Below are positions 26,201 to 37,790 of a stretch of 64,000 bases of DNA, in pieces. The stretch is from contig OZ029922.1 in assembly GCA_964023275.1 (NCBI GenBank), forward strand, positions 733,501 to 797,500, in the 5' to 3' direction. Positions within the stretch are counted from its first letter, which is position 1. Every line of letters begins with the position of its first letter. The DNA is from Norana najaformis. Taxonomy: Eukaryota > Annelida > Clitellata > Crassiclitellata > Hormogastridae. The translations under genes were made by a program, and so were the position numbers. The notes beneath the pieces are model-generated. The model made no database searches and had not been told where the DNA came from. It saw only the letters and a program-made list of their open reading frames with translations.

Positions 26201-26747
26201 AGGTATCTGTCACTGATACAGATACTGATATCGATATTTCAAAAGGCTTTCACCTCTACCTCTATTAAGTTAACGAGTAGTCGTTCACCAGCTATTATGG
26301 TACAGACCAAAGCAATGCCTATTAAAGAATACATTTATAATGTAATGATTAGAGTGCTCAGCTGTCAATCGTAAGGTCGGGGATTCATATCCCTGCCAAG
26401 GCAGAAATCCGTTTCGAGATTTCGGCTCCACTTGCACTGCAAGTGAACTCAGCTATAATGAGTGCATTGACCGTACACTGTCAGTGGAAAGATCAGGCGG
26501 CGAGGGAGAGGACTGGTCATCAGTCCTCCTATACCAAGGATAAGAAAAATGAAATCGCTTACACTGTATGGTTGCCTCTCTGTCTTCTTCACTTTTTATA
26601 TTTTAGGTACATGTACTTCCATCATATCCAATAAGTTACACATTTTTTCAGTAACTTACACACCCAATCGCATATAACTGAAAAGAATATCTGTAAAACA
26701 GTAATTTCCTTACCGAAAAAAGCTGTCAGTGTCAAAGTCTTAAACAT
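20263..26747 (-). CDS. Gene D: two-CTLD receptor with ITAM tail
   Basis: Exons: 26747-26714, 25469-25191, 23758-23621, 22937-22692, 22467-22315, 21856-21719, 21392-21290, 20482-20263; 1311 nt, 436 aa. Signal peptide MFKTLTLTAFF plus a short exon 2 segment; CTLD1 almost identical to that of C, E and F; CTLD2 with CVCVDPNGSPAWSWTDCGC; Thr-rich stalk with Cys near its end (KACKSEG); TM helix (GVILPLVIITLVLALCYV); tail with VHYQHL, a canonical ITIM-type site, and YDQLNQPEPKNYELI, a canonical ITAM (x7 spacing). The donor after exon 3 is a textbook GC-AG donor (AAG|GCAAGT). Ectodomain exons resemble C and E, but TM and tail resemble B and F, pointing to mixing between ectodomain and tail modules. 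Intron 1 holds a copy of SINE family 2. Confidence 0.85.
21477..21650 (+). repeat. SINE family 1 (full-length copy)
   Basis: tRNA-like head starting ACGGTAGCTGATAGC, B-box-like GATTCGAGCC, then AAGTCCTTCAAACCCAATT and a tail ending GGCGCTTGATAAATGCAG. Sits in the stalk-TM intron of gene D; the matching intron of gene F has it too (42831). Confidence 0.75.
26335..26560 (+). repeat. SINE family 2 (tRNA-derived), gene D intron 1
   Basis: tRNA-like start AATGATTAGAGTGCTCAGC and B-box-like GGGATTCATATCC, followed by a shared body. The body contains a perfect 8-bp inverted repeat, GAGGACTG-gtcat-CAGTCCTC (26508-26528). Related copies at about 30733 and 47250. Confidence 0.65.
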
Positions 26748-27109
26748 TTTCTTAAATCAGCACAATAATTCATGAATTACAAAACCGAATCTGTAAAATA
26801 TCTAAGTCAATATGAACAACTAACTCAATCTCGCCAGAGCAGACGTCAGGATATGCATATAAAACGGAAGTACGGCATGCAACAGTAGGCATAGGCAGGC
26901 TTGATATGGTGCTACGACGTCCAATCGCAGGCTCAGTGAAGCAATTGAACCATGACGAACGAACGGTATATACGCCTATATAGCATATTATCTGACCTAT
27001 TTTCCTGACCCATGGGATTTCGGCAGAGCTCCTCCGACGGATTTTTAAAGAAAGGCTTCACTTGAAGCGACTATCGATTGATGCATAGCGCATTATGATG
27101 GCGGCACTT

Positions 27110-27206
27110 TAGAAGTCATTAGATTAGATTAGATCATATCAGACACAATGAGATTAGATTAGAGTTAGATTATATCAAGCAAGATCAGATTAGATTAGAT
27201 TCTAAT
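27110..27206. repeat. TTAGA-type short tandem repeat
   Basis: Repeated ATTAGATTAGATT with interruptions, in the 5' flank of gene D. A shorter version at 48015-48058 lies in the 5' flank of gene F. Confidence 0.75.
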
Positions 27207-27471
27207 TTACCACGACATCCAGTAAAAACCAGAGAAGACCAGTGATCGGACGGCGCGTCATTACCTCGCTTCTAAAAAGGCAGATATACTGACATTTCTA
27301 TGAGAGTGCTGGTAAATAAGAACATACTTTTGTCAACTCGTTGGAAGGGGCAGATATACAAGCGCGCATAGTTTTGACAATCAGCAGTTCAAATGCAGCT
27401 CAGTATTCGTGGAAAACACGTAAATCAGACATATATCGAAATGGAAACAACAATGCTGTATAAATAGTTGT

Positions 27472-29400
27472 TTATTTCTTTGGAGGCATCAGTTCGTATT
27501 CCAGGGTTTCAGGTTGTTTGAGTTGATGGCGAAGGGGCAACGCGGCTCCCGGTCTAGACCTCGTCTCCTTTTGAAGGCGCTGGTAAGGATTGGCTGCGGT
27601 AGCAGATTCCAATTCTGTCGTACTTTTATCCAGATGAGCTTGAGATGTTCTTGAGGTTGTTACACTTTCGTTCTTTTGGATTGTTTCTCTATATAATAAA
27701 AAGAATAAATAGGCCGCAAAACTGTTGATGGAAACCTAAGACAGACTTCTCTGTCAATCTGACTTGAAAAGATTATTCCACTTCGATTAGGTAATGAGGC
27801 ATTTAACGTTAAATGCATAATTTTATATCTACTTTTAACAAACGCATATTGACTAGTATTGGTGGTATAGTAGCAAATTTTCTGTTAAAGCCAATAAATT
27901 TACCAACAAAATATGTAGTACTCAGATATCGCAAATAGATTCAGCTCTTCTCTTCATCGTCATCATCATTTGGCTTGTGCATCTTACAAATGCAGGAGAG
28001 TAAAATGGAAAAAGTCTTCCTTATTAGGGCCGCCTATTAACACAGTAGCAGTTAGAGGGCTAATAACATTGCAATATAACAAAGACAATACACATTATAT
28101 AAATGCAAACTAAAGCGAAGCAAAAATAAACGACTATTTAAATCCAACTAAAATGCACATGAAGAATTTCGATTTTTAAGAAACGGCTCAATTAAGATAA
28201 ACAATGATTTATCGGCAAGACAAAATGATTCTTTATTTCGAAATATCTCTAAATGTTTCAAAATTTTTTATTTCTGAAACGAACCTCAATTGTCTTTTTA
28301 AGCGCACATAGCATACGGTCAAGATCAGGATGATTACCACCAGAGGAAGAATGCCTAAAATTCCAAGCACCAGTCCAACCATCAGCGCTGCAAAAAGAGA
28401 TGCAGATATACCTTTACTAATGCGATATTAATACCTGATAGACATAGACCTACTAAAGACTTTTGATACGGTCTCTGATCGGTTGAGTGCTCGCCTTTAA
28501 CGCGGAATGTGTCGGGTCAAGCCTCCTCTGAGACGGTAAATGTGTAGGAACCTTAAGCAAGTCCTTCACGCACAAATGCTCAGTACCATCGACTGATGCT
28601 TTGTCATGAGTTAATGACGCTTACAAAATACAGAATTAACAATTATAATAATTATAGAGCCTCTGGAACATAAGAAAATTACTTGAAATTTATAATGTCT
28701 ACCTTCCGATATTCCTGGTTGTCCAAGTGTCGATTCATATTGTCCCTCGCTAGTTGTTGTCATCGTAGTCGTTGGGGCGGCTAGAAAGAAAGAAACAGAT
28801 GACATAATTCTAGAACAATGGCCACGAGAACAGTCCAAATATTGTAGGAAATACAGATGCACCTGTTAGAGATGCTTAAAAGAGCTTATACAAATGTTCA
28901 GATACATGCGTATATACTAACCATTCTCTGTTTCCATGGCTGGATCTCGGACTGACTGATCCTGGATTACCTTCTGCCAAAGCGTTTCAGATAGGAGAGA
29001 AGTTCAGTCGATGCCTTGTATAAAATTACAGTCGACAATAAAAGTTAATAGAATAGAACCCTGCAGAAACAAATTTACACTTCATTTTGCTTATTCCCGT
29101 AAACAAGAACGTTTTTAGATTATGTGACAAGCCAGATATGTAAAAAATTAAACCGTGTTTTTACATATTTGGTTTGGTACAGAATCTAGAAAAGTTCACG
29201 TCGCTTACACTTGCAGAAACTTTGTCGTTGTTTTAAAAAGTGTGGATAAGTAATTTATAATTTATACTTAACAAAAATTCTGCCTACTTTTAAGGCAGTC
29301 TCTCCACATTGCAGTTACAATCCGTCCAACTCCAGACTTGGATTCCATTCGAATCCACACAAACACAATAGCAGTCAACGCTACTCGGTTTCCCTTCGAC
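27472..29400 (-). pseudogene. Gene D': 5'-deleted receptor copy with ITAM-class tail
   Basis: Recognisable exons: CTLD2 second half (about 29400-29290), stalk 28780-28703, TM 28387-28285, tail 27688-27472. The CTLD2 exon is broken: the GGAAAACCG found in paralogues has lost one base, so its frame shifts, and near the 3' end about eight bases are missing, removing the FVC that closes the domain. Stalk, TM and tail exons keep open frames and good splice sites. In the tail the first ITAM tyrosine is gone: LYDQL of the paralogues reads LRHQL, leaving NPYQRL and EYELM. Exons 1-4 are absent; unrelated sequence (29410-30130) stands there, and beyond it (about 30136-31060) is DNA like intron 1 of gene D. 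So this is an internally deleted duplicate, not a functional receptor, although the tail exon could still be spliced to another gene. Confidence 0.8.
28465..28634 (+). repeat. SINE family 1, gene D' intron
   Basis: Head GATACGGTCTCTGATCGGTTG, B-box-like GGGTCAAGCCTCC, AAGTCCTTCACGCACAAATG, then a tail near ATGACGCTTACAAAATACAG. Same intron position as in genes D and F. Confidence 0.65.
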
Positions 29401-29409
29401 CACGAGATA

Positions 29410-30130
29410 AATTTTGCCTTCACATGCAAGAATTCTTCTGTTTAGGTCATTGGAAGTGACAGAGAAAGATCGTTCTTGGTCTTTCTCTGTTGCCGGTCCC
29501 AGGTTCTGGAATTCACGACCTATTTCTTTCAGCCTCTGCTGGTTCTATGACGTCGTTTTAGGTTAGGACTGAAATCTCATTTCTCGAGTTGCTTATCCCC
29601 GTAGCACGTCTTCCGGACTCCGATGTCTCGCGGATCTTGACTGCATGGCTCTATCCAGTGGCTTGTGAGCTTTAGGAATGCGAACCTGCTTTGAAGCGGC
29701 CATCGATTGATGCCTTGTGCATACGATAACGGCGCTACAGAAGTTTCCGGATTAGATTCGATGGGTGGACAGGTTTCTACCTGAAGCCTCAAACCTACGT
29801 GTGCCGTTTGCAACCGAGAAATCTCGGATTCGGTGAAGGAACGACGAGGAAAGCTTTTTGTGTGGCGTTGACCGTCAATCACACAGGAAGGCTGTAAAGA
29901 CCTGGTGGCTCGACGGATTTCCGGATGCTGCGTCTTCTAATTTCCACGAGGGACTGCTGGACAGTGAGGCAACCGTGTGCTGCAGACTTCAACGGCTGCT
30001 GTCGTTCCCCATCCTTGATGCAACGCGGTCCAGGAACAACGAACCTAGTGTCATTTCTATATGGAAATCCGTTGGTTGTCTCTTCTACTTAACTGAGCAC
30101 TGTCTGCTTACCGTGAACGTTTTGTTCTAA
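29410..30130. other. Unrecognised insert replacing exons 2-4 of D'
   Basis: Less AT-rich than its surroundings and not matched elsewhere in the window, apart from a repeat motif near 29700 (CATCGATTGATGCCTTGTGCAT) that recurs in degenerate form near 7490, 27070 and 56190. Two open frames, 29577-29882 (-) and 29858-30130 (+), overlap slightly and show no recognisable domain. Could be part of an unrelated repeat or a captured gene fragment. Confidence 0.4.
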
Positions 30131-30135
30131 GTCAA

Positions 30136-31060
30136 TTTTAACACCAATTGGGTTAGCGCTCCCAGCCCAATCTCGGAAAGAGCAGAGTTTTCAAGCAAGC
30201 ACAATGTTTTAGGCTATATGTAATATCGCAAGATGGATCAGTGCGATAGCATAACACTGTTTCTGTGGTGGTCTATCTTTCCAAATCAATTGCTTATTTA
30301 TTACTCTTCTCTATCTGTCAGTTCCCAAGCATCAAAGGCGAGACCCAAAAGATGATTAACTGCGCGAATGTTTGCTTGAATTTGGTGCATAAAAGCAAAA
30401 TCTAGGATCTATTCGACTAGGATGATCACATAAATCAATTGCTTAGTGTAAAAACTCATTCATTGTTGCATATAGCCTGATACAAAGGGCTATTAACGAT
30501 AGTAAAGAGGCCTTTTATTAGGCCATGTCGTCACCATATATGCAAAGTAGCAAATGGTTACACCAATGTACATTGATATATACATCTATATCTGACACCA
30601 AAACTGATACCGGTATTCCAATATCAATAAACTTTCACTTCTACCAACATTAAGTGAACGAGTAGTCGTTCACCAGCTAATATGATGACAAAAAAGTAAT
30701 CCTAAATAAAGAATGAATTTATATTTTAGGTGGAGGTGCGCAATAGTGCAGTGATTAGCGTGCAGAGCTGTCAATCTTAAGGTCGAGGGTTCAAATCCCT
30801 GCCTGGGTAGAAATTTGTTTTGACATTTGGCTCCACTTGCGCCACCTAGCGAACTCAGCTATAATGAGTATGTTGACCATAAACTATCAGTGGAAAGATC
30901 AGGCACTAAGAATGAGAGGACTGGTCACCCGCCCTAATATGCAGAAGCTAAGAAAAAATAAGACGTTAATACTTCATACCCTTTGGCTGCCTCTCGGGTC
31001 TAGCTCAATGAACTTTCCTTCTCTTCTCATATTTTAGATACTTTCATGAAATCCAGGAAG
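30136..31060. other. Remnant of receptor intron 1
   Basis: Similar in order to intron 1 of genes D (about 25780-26640) and F (about 46680-47530): the segment with AGCCTGATACAAAGGGCTATTA, then TTTTATTAGGCCATGTCGTC, the ACGAGTAGTCGTTCACCAGCT motif and the SINE. It belongs to the decayed D' copy, whose exon 1 is lost at the junction with block copy 2. Confidence 0.65.
30733..30960 (+). repeat. SINE family 2 (best-preserved copy)
   Basis: A-box-like TAGTGCAGTGATTAGCGTGC and a perfect B box GGTTCAAATCC (30788-30798), 34 bases or so apart, then the shared body. Typical of a tRNA-derived SINE head. Confidence 0.75.
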
Positions 31061-31164
31061 TTAAAAGTCATTCATCTAGTCATTTGTCGATATATCATAT
31101 TTGTCGATATATCATATTAGCCCATTATTAAACTAAGCAGTTGTAAGGTATTTAGCTAATTGCC

Positions 31165-34100
31165 TTAGGAAGCTTCCTTAGCATTTACATATAAGTCACT
31201 ATAGCTCTGCGGAAATATAGAATTAGTATTTCTTCGGAGTGTATGGGCGTCATCTCTAACAGGATTGGCCTCTTCGTAGTTGGAATCAGAAGGCGTTGTT
31301 TTCGGCTCCTGTGCAAAATCTGGAGCTGAGTAAATGATTTTCGTTGGCGATTCCGTCTTGTTTGCTTGATGGTTTTCATTAGGAACCACTGCGGCATAGA
31401 CATCATTGTTTACTGGATTCAGTTGTGGTTTATTTACCACAGCACAGACATCCTTTCCACCCGCCACTTGAATGTGTTGCATGTTGTCGTTGTCTTCGCC
31501 GTTGCTTTCCACTTCAAGCCTTGATTCACTGCCGCCGTTACTTCTCCTACAAGAGTGAAAGTTATAAATCTCAAAATTACAATTACAATTATTCTCAGCA
31601 ATGTTTGCATCTAAATTTATGAGTGGATAGAATTGAGGGGGAATGAAAGGAATTTTTTATTATTAAACCGCTCTATCTACACAACTACTTAGTATGTCCA
31701 ATCAATATATTGGAATCATAAATTCCACATTGCGTGGGAACCATCTTATTCACAGGCGCTCAGTCAAAAACAAAAAAAATATGGTGAGGTTAGGTTAACA
31801 GTCAAAATTCATGAATCATACAGATAGCTACTGTGTAATTTTGATGCAAACGATTCTAGTCTAATCTAATCTAATGACTGTACCACAAGGCATCAATTGA
31901 TGGTCGCTGTAAGTGAAACCGTGGTCAAAAATCGTATTCAGTTGGAGGAGCCCAGTCGAGAAAGTTGAACATGCGAGTCTTAAGTTTAGGCCTGAATGAC
32001 ATCGAATAACTGACAGAACACACAGAACTGGGCAGTAGATTCCAAAGCCTTGGACCAACCACCGACGGCCTAATGCTGTCATGGTGGGTGTAAATGTACG
32101 CGTTTTTTAGAGCGACCTCGACCTGCTAATTTACAATGAATTTATCAGGTAATATCCTTCACCATTGCTGCTCGTTTGAATGAGATTCAACATGAGTTAA
32201 CGGGTCCTTTGATCGTGTTAAATAATTGCTGGTGTAAGATGTGCGTAAGGAGCGGATTAGGTCGCCTGATTTAAGTGCAATATATCGAGAAATAGAAGAC
32301 AGATTTAATCTGGATTAAATGCTCTGTGGAATATAATAGATTAAAAACTGCAATAGTACGTTTTCACATAGCGCCTTGGAGACAGTCTTTGAATAAGCCA
32401 GAAATAAGTTAAATAAGTTTAGGCAAACTTATAAAATAAGTATTCTCATAGAAAGAGGATATATAGTAACCCCGATACCTTTTTCTTCTCATGTAGATGA
32501 TTACCAAGACAATTATTACAACGACAAGAATGATAAAAAGACCTCCTCCGATTCCAACTCCTAAGCCAATTATTTTTGAAGCTGCAAAGAAAGTTTTATA
32601 ACTGTAATTGTAATCGCGCATTTATAGCGTCTCTTCAACAAAAACTAAAGTAAACTCTCCTGATCTGATGACACGAAACCTCGATCGAATAGAATGGTTT
32701 TCCAGGTCTTACGGTGAAGAGGCTAAGTAAACCATGGGCCTACTTTATTCCAAAGTTTTGACCTATCATCAGGATTTATCAAATTGCATATTACAATGTA
32801 GAAACTTTTAAATGCAAGATTAATACAAGGCCTTACTACGTCATGAAGTATATCATCAGGATTAATCACGCTATTTATTAGAAACTTCATAAATGTAACT
32901 CCACCGCTAATTGTTGCCTTCGTTAAATGAATCCTTTAAAATTCATAACTCTTAAATTTTTATAATGTTATGTAGCCGCGTAGGCCCATTGGTTCGGATA
33001 GCTTTTCATGATTGCAAAAGACATTGCGCGTATGTCTTACTTTCTTGATTTCCTGATGAAGCTGCAGGGTTTTTATCTGTGGTTATGTCAGGTGCAGTAG
33101 TAGCTATAGTAGGAAGAATTTTTGTTGTTTTGGAAGTCATCGTTGTTATCGTAGGTGTTGTTGTTATCACAGTTGTCGTTGGAACAACTGTTTGAAACAA
33201 ATTATATTCATTTATTCGTTTAGGATCTTAATGTGCTATGCGAATATAGAAGCCAATACAAAATTTAAACATGGTAGAATTTATTAAAATATGTAACAAG
33301 AATACGGCATGGTGATAACGATGCTGGATCTGGTATTAGCACTAACAAAGTAATATTTCAAATAATTTTAATCTAAAGCTGGTCGGGTACAAAATGATTT
33401 TGTTTTACCATTTCTTTAACAAGAAACGCCTGAAAACTCACTATTTCTCACTGGCTTTCAAACATATAGATACTAAACTCTTTTCACTTGGCGACTGACT
33501 ATCCCCGCCTCCAATACGCATTTCTATGTGACTGCGTGCTTTAAACAATAATAACGAAAGAAACCAAAATAAAAAATTCGATGTACCTACTTTTAAGGCA
33601 AACGAACGGTCTTTGTGCACTGCAGTCGCAATCCGTCCAACTCCAGGCAGGGCTTCCATTTGGATCCACACATACACACGAGTAATTAATGTTATTTGGT
33701 TTTCCATTCGACCAAGAGGTATATATGACTTCTTTGGCATCGTCTACAGTGAACAACAGAATTATCACGTGATGAACATTTGATTACACGAGCCCATATA
33801 ATAATGCCCTCAAAGATAATAAAATAAGAACTTTAACAAATGATTATCAAAAAAGTAGTAATGTTATATTATCACTGGCTGCCATGGTATTGTTGCCAAG
33901 TGTTAACGACGAAAAGCCTTAAGTAGTGGAAACGGGTTTTCTTCGTCCGATTAAAATAGATAACATACCGGGAGATTTCCAAGACCCATTTTTGTATCGA
34001 ATTCCAACCCAATAAGTCAACGATATGTTCAACCAGGACGTATTGAACGGAGGAATCCAAAGGTTAGAGTCGGGTTGAAACATTGCCAAATCACCGCCTT

Positions 34101-37100
34101 TCTTAATGCAACTTTCTCTGGCTTTGTACCAACTCAGGCTTTCATCTTCATACTTTTCGTAGCATCTTTCCTTGAAAAGGAAATTATCTGACAAGTTGCT
34201 CTGACACCTGATACCTACAGAACAGAATATGTTTTAAATTTAATATGCGTTAATTCTGACTAGTTACCCAAAAATTATAATTCTCATAGATCAAAAGTTA
34301 TAGTATTCTAAACATGCAAAGCAAACCTTGGACAATTAACTGCTCTACAACGGTGCCGAGGAAGTTACAAAAAACCATATATCTAACATTGAAACTCTCG
34401 GAATGCAAGCAGTGACGCAAACATTTCATTTTGCAAGAGTACAAGCTTTCTGACCGATGCTTTCAACTCATCAAATCCTTTCCCTCTTGCAACTTCTTCT
34501 CATGCAGTTCAATCAAAATTTTAATATATTCTATTCAAAGATTCTACATCGACGTCTCTTTTTTTCGTACAGGTAAAAATAGGTAATACCTAATAATAGG
34601 TACAGCAACTCCCTAAACTACCTGCCTGTAAAGCTGCCTGATCACCTAATTTTGACTCGTAAATCAAACTTGATCCTGTGAATACGTGTTTCGGCAAATT
34701 TGTCTTGAGCGTTTGTGAATAAGCTGATTCTGTTTAATTGACTTTCATGGTGTTCAGTAAATGAAAATTTACGACCACTATAACGATGCTCTGCATAAAC
34801 GGCTTAAATGCATGCGATTGCGATTAGGATAACACGACACTTTAAAGTGAGTACATGTAAATAAGAAAGCCATATACAACACCATATTTTAAGTCATAAG
34901 ACTAATGCATAACGGATAAAAAATTGTTTCAACTCGCCTTCAAAATCACAAATATATTTCCTAGAATGACTTGGATTTGAAGCTTCGACAAGAAACTCTG
35001 TTTTTTTGCTGTTATATTTCAGATAACAGTATTGTTTATATTCAATATCTAGATTTTCCTGATTTCCCACTGAACCTAAAAACACCAGGCACGAAATATA
35101 ACTGGCAACACGATTAAGAATATAATATAAGAATTTTCCAGCGATAATTAAACATGCATCAGTGCCTATTTTATTACCCATTTTGTGTTTGCCTGTCAGA
35201 AGAAATCCCTCTTCTATGGCTAGAGGTGAACTTGTTGTTCCTTTTGCACGTCCTTCGGCAATACAACTTCGTGTTCAGTGGTTAGTCTATCCAACGACCG
35301 AAAGCCTTCCTTTAGACCTGGGTGTTCTTTTAACCATAGAGGCCTTGTAGCCTTTCATCATCACTTTAAAACTGTTCCCCTTAGCCTGCACGGGCAGGGC
35401 TTGAAGCTTCTCTGAGCAGATATCTTGGAGGGGTGCTTTATGGGCGCACTGAATAAATGCATATTTATATCTGAACATTTACATAGCGCAGTTTTGGAAA
35501 CCTCGCAAAGGCCCTGACACATGGCTATCTAACACTTCTAAAAAATGTGTGTTAAGATATAATAGGCTGAGAATGTTTAGATAGCACGTTCATTGCACAC
35601 TATCATATCTTGAAGAATCTGCATCCCAACAAGAATATTCCGCTCCGCGATTCATGCTTCGTAAACTTGAGTTTAATGCTGTTCTGACCCTTGTTAACCG
35701 ATTCATTAAGTGGCGGGTTGAATACTGTAGCTATCTGATAACAATCCTGTCAAGTTCAATAGATGTTAGATTGAATCGGCTTCAATTGCCTGTCTAAGTA
35801 GTGAGCAGCAAGCCTAAATAATCTTTGTATATTAGAATATATGTGTAAACGCTGCACTTCCTTCCTGTGTGAGAAATAATGCGATTTAAGATTCTCCTGC
35901 TTGAGCAATCGGCGCTAATATCATGCTTCAAAGAATTTTGTTTTTTGTCATCGAGTAAGCAGGATCGACAATCACTTCATTCCTCTGCGTATTATTTGTC
36001 AAATGCCTCGTTCCTTACATCAATTCAAGCACATTGTGTCTTCTCTTAACAAACTTGCATTTAGAAAAAAAACGAGTAACCCAATGTTTTATGTGATCCC
36101 GTTTAAAATACATTCCCTGTTTACCTTCAGTTGCACTGGTTTAGATCAGTTAGATAGGCATGTGTGCAGTACTCTTCAGAGATTCTAAAGAGACATGCAA
36201 TGCGCACTTGCTTTCCTGGAATGCTCTATAGTCAGCATTTCGCTGTAAAGTCTCAGTTTCGATATGGAACTGCGTGCGCGTCAAAGAACACACGGCGGCT
36301 TATGGGTCACTGTGTTAAAATGAAATGCAGTAGAGAGAAGCTTATAAATGGCTATAGAGTAATATACATTTCGAACAAGAAATTACAAAAAATGCAAAAA
36401 ATCATAGCCAAATCGCGAGAAGTAGAAGCATAAAGCCTAATATCCCGTCATCCACAATAAAGTTTCAACGAGAGCCACATAATTTTATATCATTTACGCA
36501 CCGTATCTGTAAGGCTATCGTCATTTAGATTCATGTTGAATACTTGCCATATTTCTTTAAAATGATGTATTCGCAAATATTATATCACTCAATTCTACAA
36601 AGCAGCTTAAAATAGTCCGATATACGTTAAAACTGGGTTTTGTTTTTTTAAGGAAAGATTATGACGTTCTGGTTTTTGTGTATAAATAAATAAACTTACC
36701 CCGATACTGAGATCCATTCACAAGGTACCAAGTGTTGTTGGGTTCCTGGTGGAGTTTTATATTTATGTACATCGGTGAATTGAGTTGCGAAGTCGACAGA
36801 AACTGAGTCAATGCCACTTGAGTTTCATCGTCTCTAACAACAGCCAACGCAGAAGAATTTGCTGAACACCAGGATTTTGCATCTTCAAAGTTCTCAGTCA
36901 CGCTGGGTGTTTGAAAATAAAATTCACCGATGTAAGTTTCGACATATGAAGGTATTTGTTCAATGGCGACTACCATCACTAAACAGAAAGAAGTACAACA
37001 AATTACAAGTTTTAAAGAAGAATCTTGTACAGTCAAAGTTCTTTGTCGACTGCTACTCCGGTGTATTTATTGCATTACTAGCGCAATTTAAATAGCGTCC

Positions 37101-37790
37101 GTGCTAGGCATTTGACTATCCAAGACGCACTTTGAATTCACTGAGGCTTTGCTGAAGCTGTTACAGTGTTGTGAAAATTGAGCCTTTGGAAGTGCATGTA
37201 TTCGCAGTCACAACAAACCATGGTCATATAATTTATTCATTCGTTCAGAGTATTTATATAGCGCCCTCTAAGACTGGAGGATTCGAGCTTCGGATTCGAG
37301 CCTCCTCTGAAACGATTACTGGGTAGGGACTTTGAGTAAGTCATTTATTCACAATTGCTCAAAGCCATCGATTTTTGTTTAGTCATTAGATAGTGGCGCT
37401 TAATGAACGCTGAAAAAAATATCTACTCAGAGGTAACCCACCCCAGCTAAAAAAAACTGTTAACAGTTTTCAAGCCTAATATTTAGGTTATATGTAACAT
37501 TGCAAGATGGGTATATGCGATAACATTACACAATTCTGATAATAGTACTCAATAAAAGATTGCTTCTACCTACAATAAGTTAGCGAATAGTCGTTAACCA
37601 GCTTTAATTATCACAAACCAAAGTAATGTCGATTAAAAATGCATCTGTATGCTAGGTAATATCTTCAAAACCAGGAAGTTGCATTCCCCTTTAGTAGATT
37701 ACGCTGCCACTCGTATATAACTAAATAGAATATCTGTTATACAGTAATTTTCTTACCGAAAACAATTGTTAGTGTGAAAATCTTGAACAT
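31165..37790 (-). CDS. Gene E: two-CTLD receptor with long tyrosine-rich tail
   Basis: Exons: 37790-37757, 36978-36700, 35075-34938, 34214-33969, 33743-33591, 33187-33041, 32581-32479, 31546-31165; 1482 nt, 493 aa. Block-copy partner of gene C, with the same signal peptide, CTLD1, CTLD2 (CVCVDPNGSPAWSWTDCDC), TM start (GVGIGGGLFIILVVVIIVLV) and tail class. CTLD2 reads KNGSW where the others read NDWSW, so the second tryptophan after the WVGIRY core is altered. In the tail the first tyrosine is lost: C has DVYAVV, E has DVCAVV (TAT to TGT). DVYAAV, KIIYSAP, SNYEEA and SDLYVNA remain. The donor after exon 3 is GC type (AAG|GCGAGT). Probably functional, but unable to form the paired YxxV signal proposed for C. 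Confidence 0.83.
37272..37420 (+). repeat. SINE family 1, 5'-truncated (block partner of 18540)
   Basis: GGATTCGAGCCTCCTCTGAA to TAGTGGCGCTTAATGAACGC, in intron 1 of gene E, at the position matching gene C. Confidence 0.7.

Larger units (their letters stand above)
12630..27468. repeat. Tandem block copy 1 (genes C and D)
   Basis: Exons, introns and intergenic DNA of genes C and D recur in the same order and strand at about 31068-48225. Offsets between matching exons are 18.46-18.74 kb for C versus E, and 18.73 kb for the D/F tails; the later jump in D/F offset is explained by a 2.6-kb transposon. The start is set where GTCATTTGTCGATATATCA becomes shared, the end where the copies part, just before the transposon at 48226. 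Confidence 0.85.

Noticed and set aside
30733..30810. A true tRNA gene
   Set aside because: A and B boxes are present, but the acceptor stem does not pair and the sequence continues into a body shared with two other intronic copies, so it is a SINE head.
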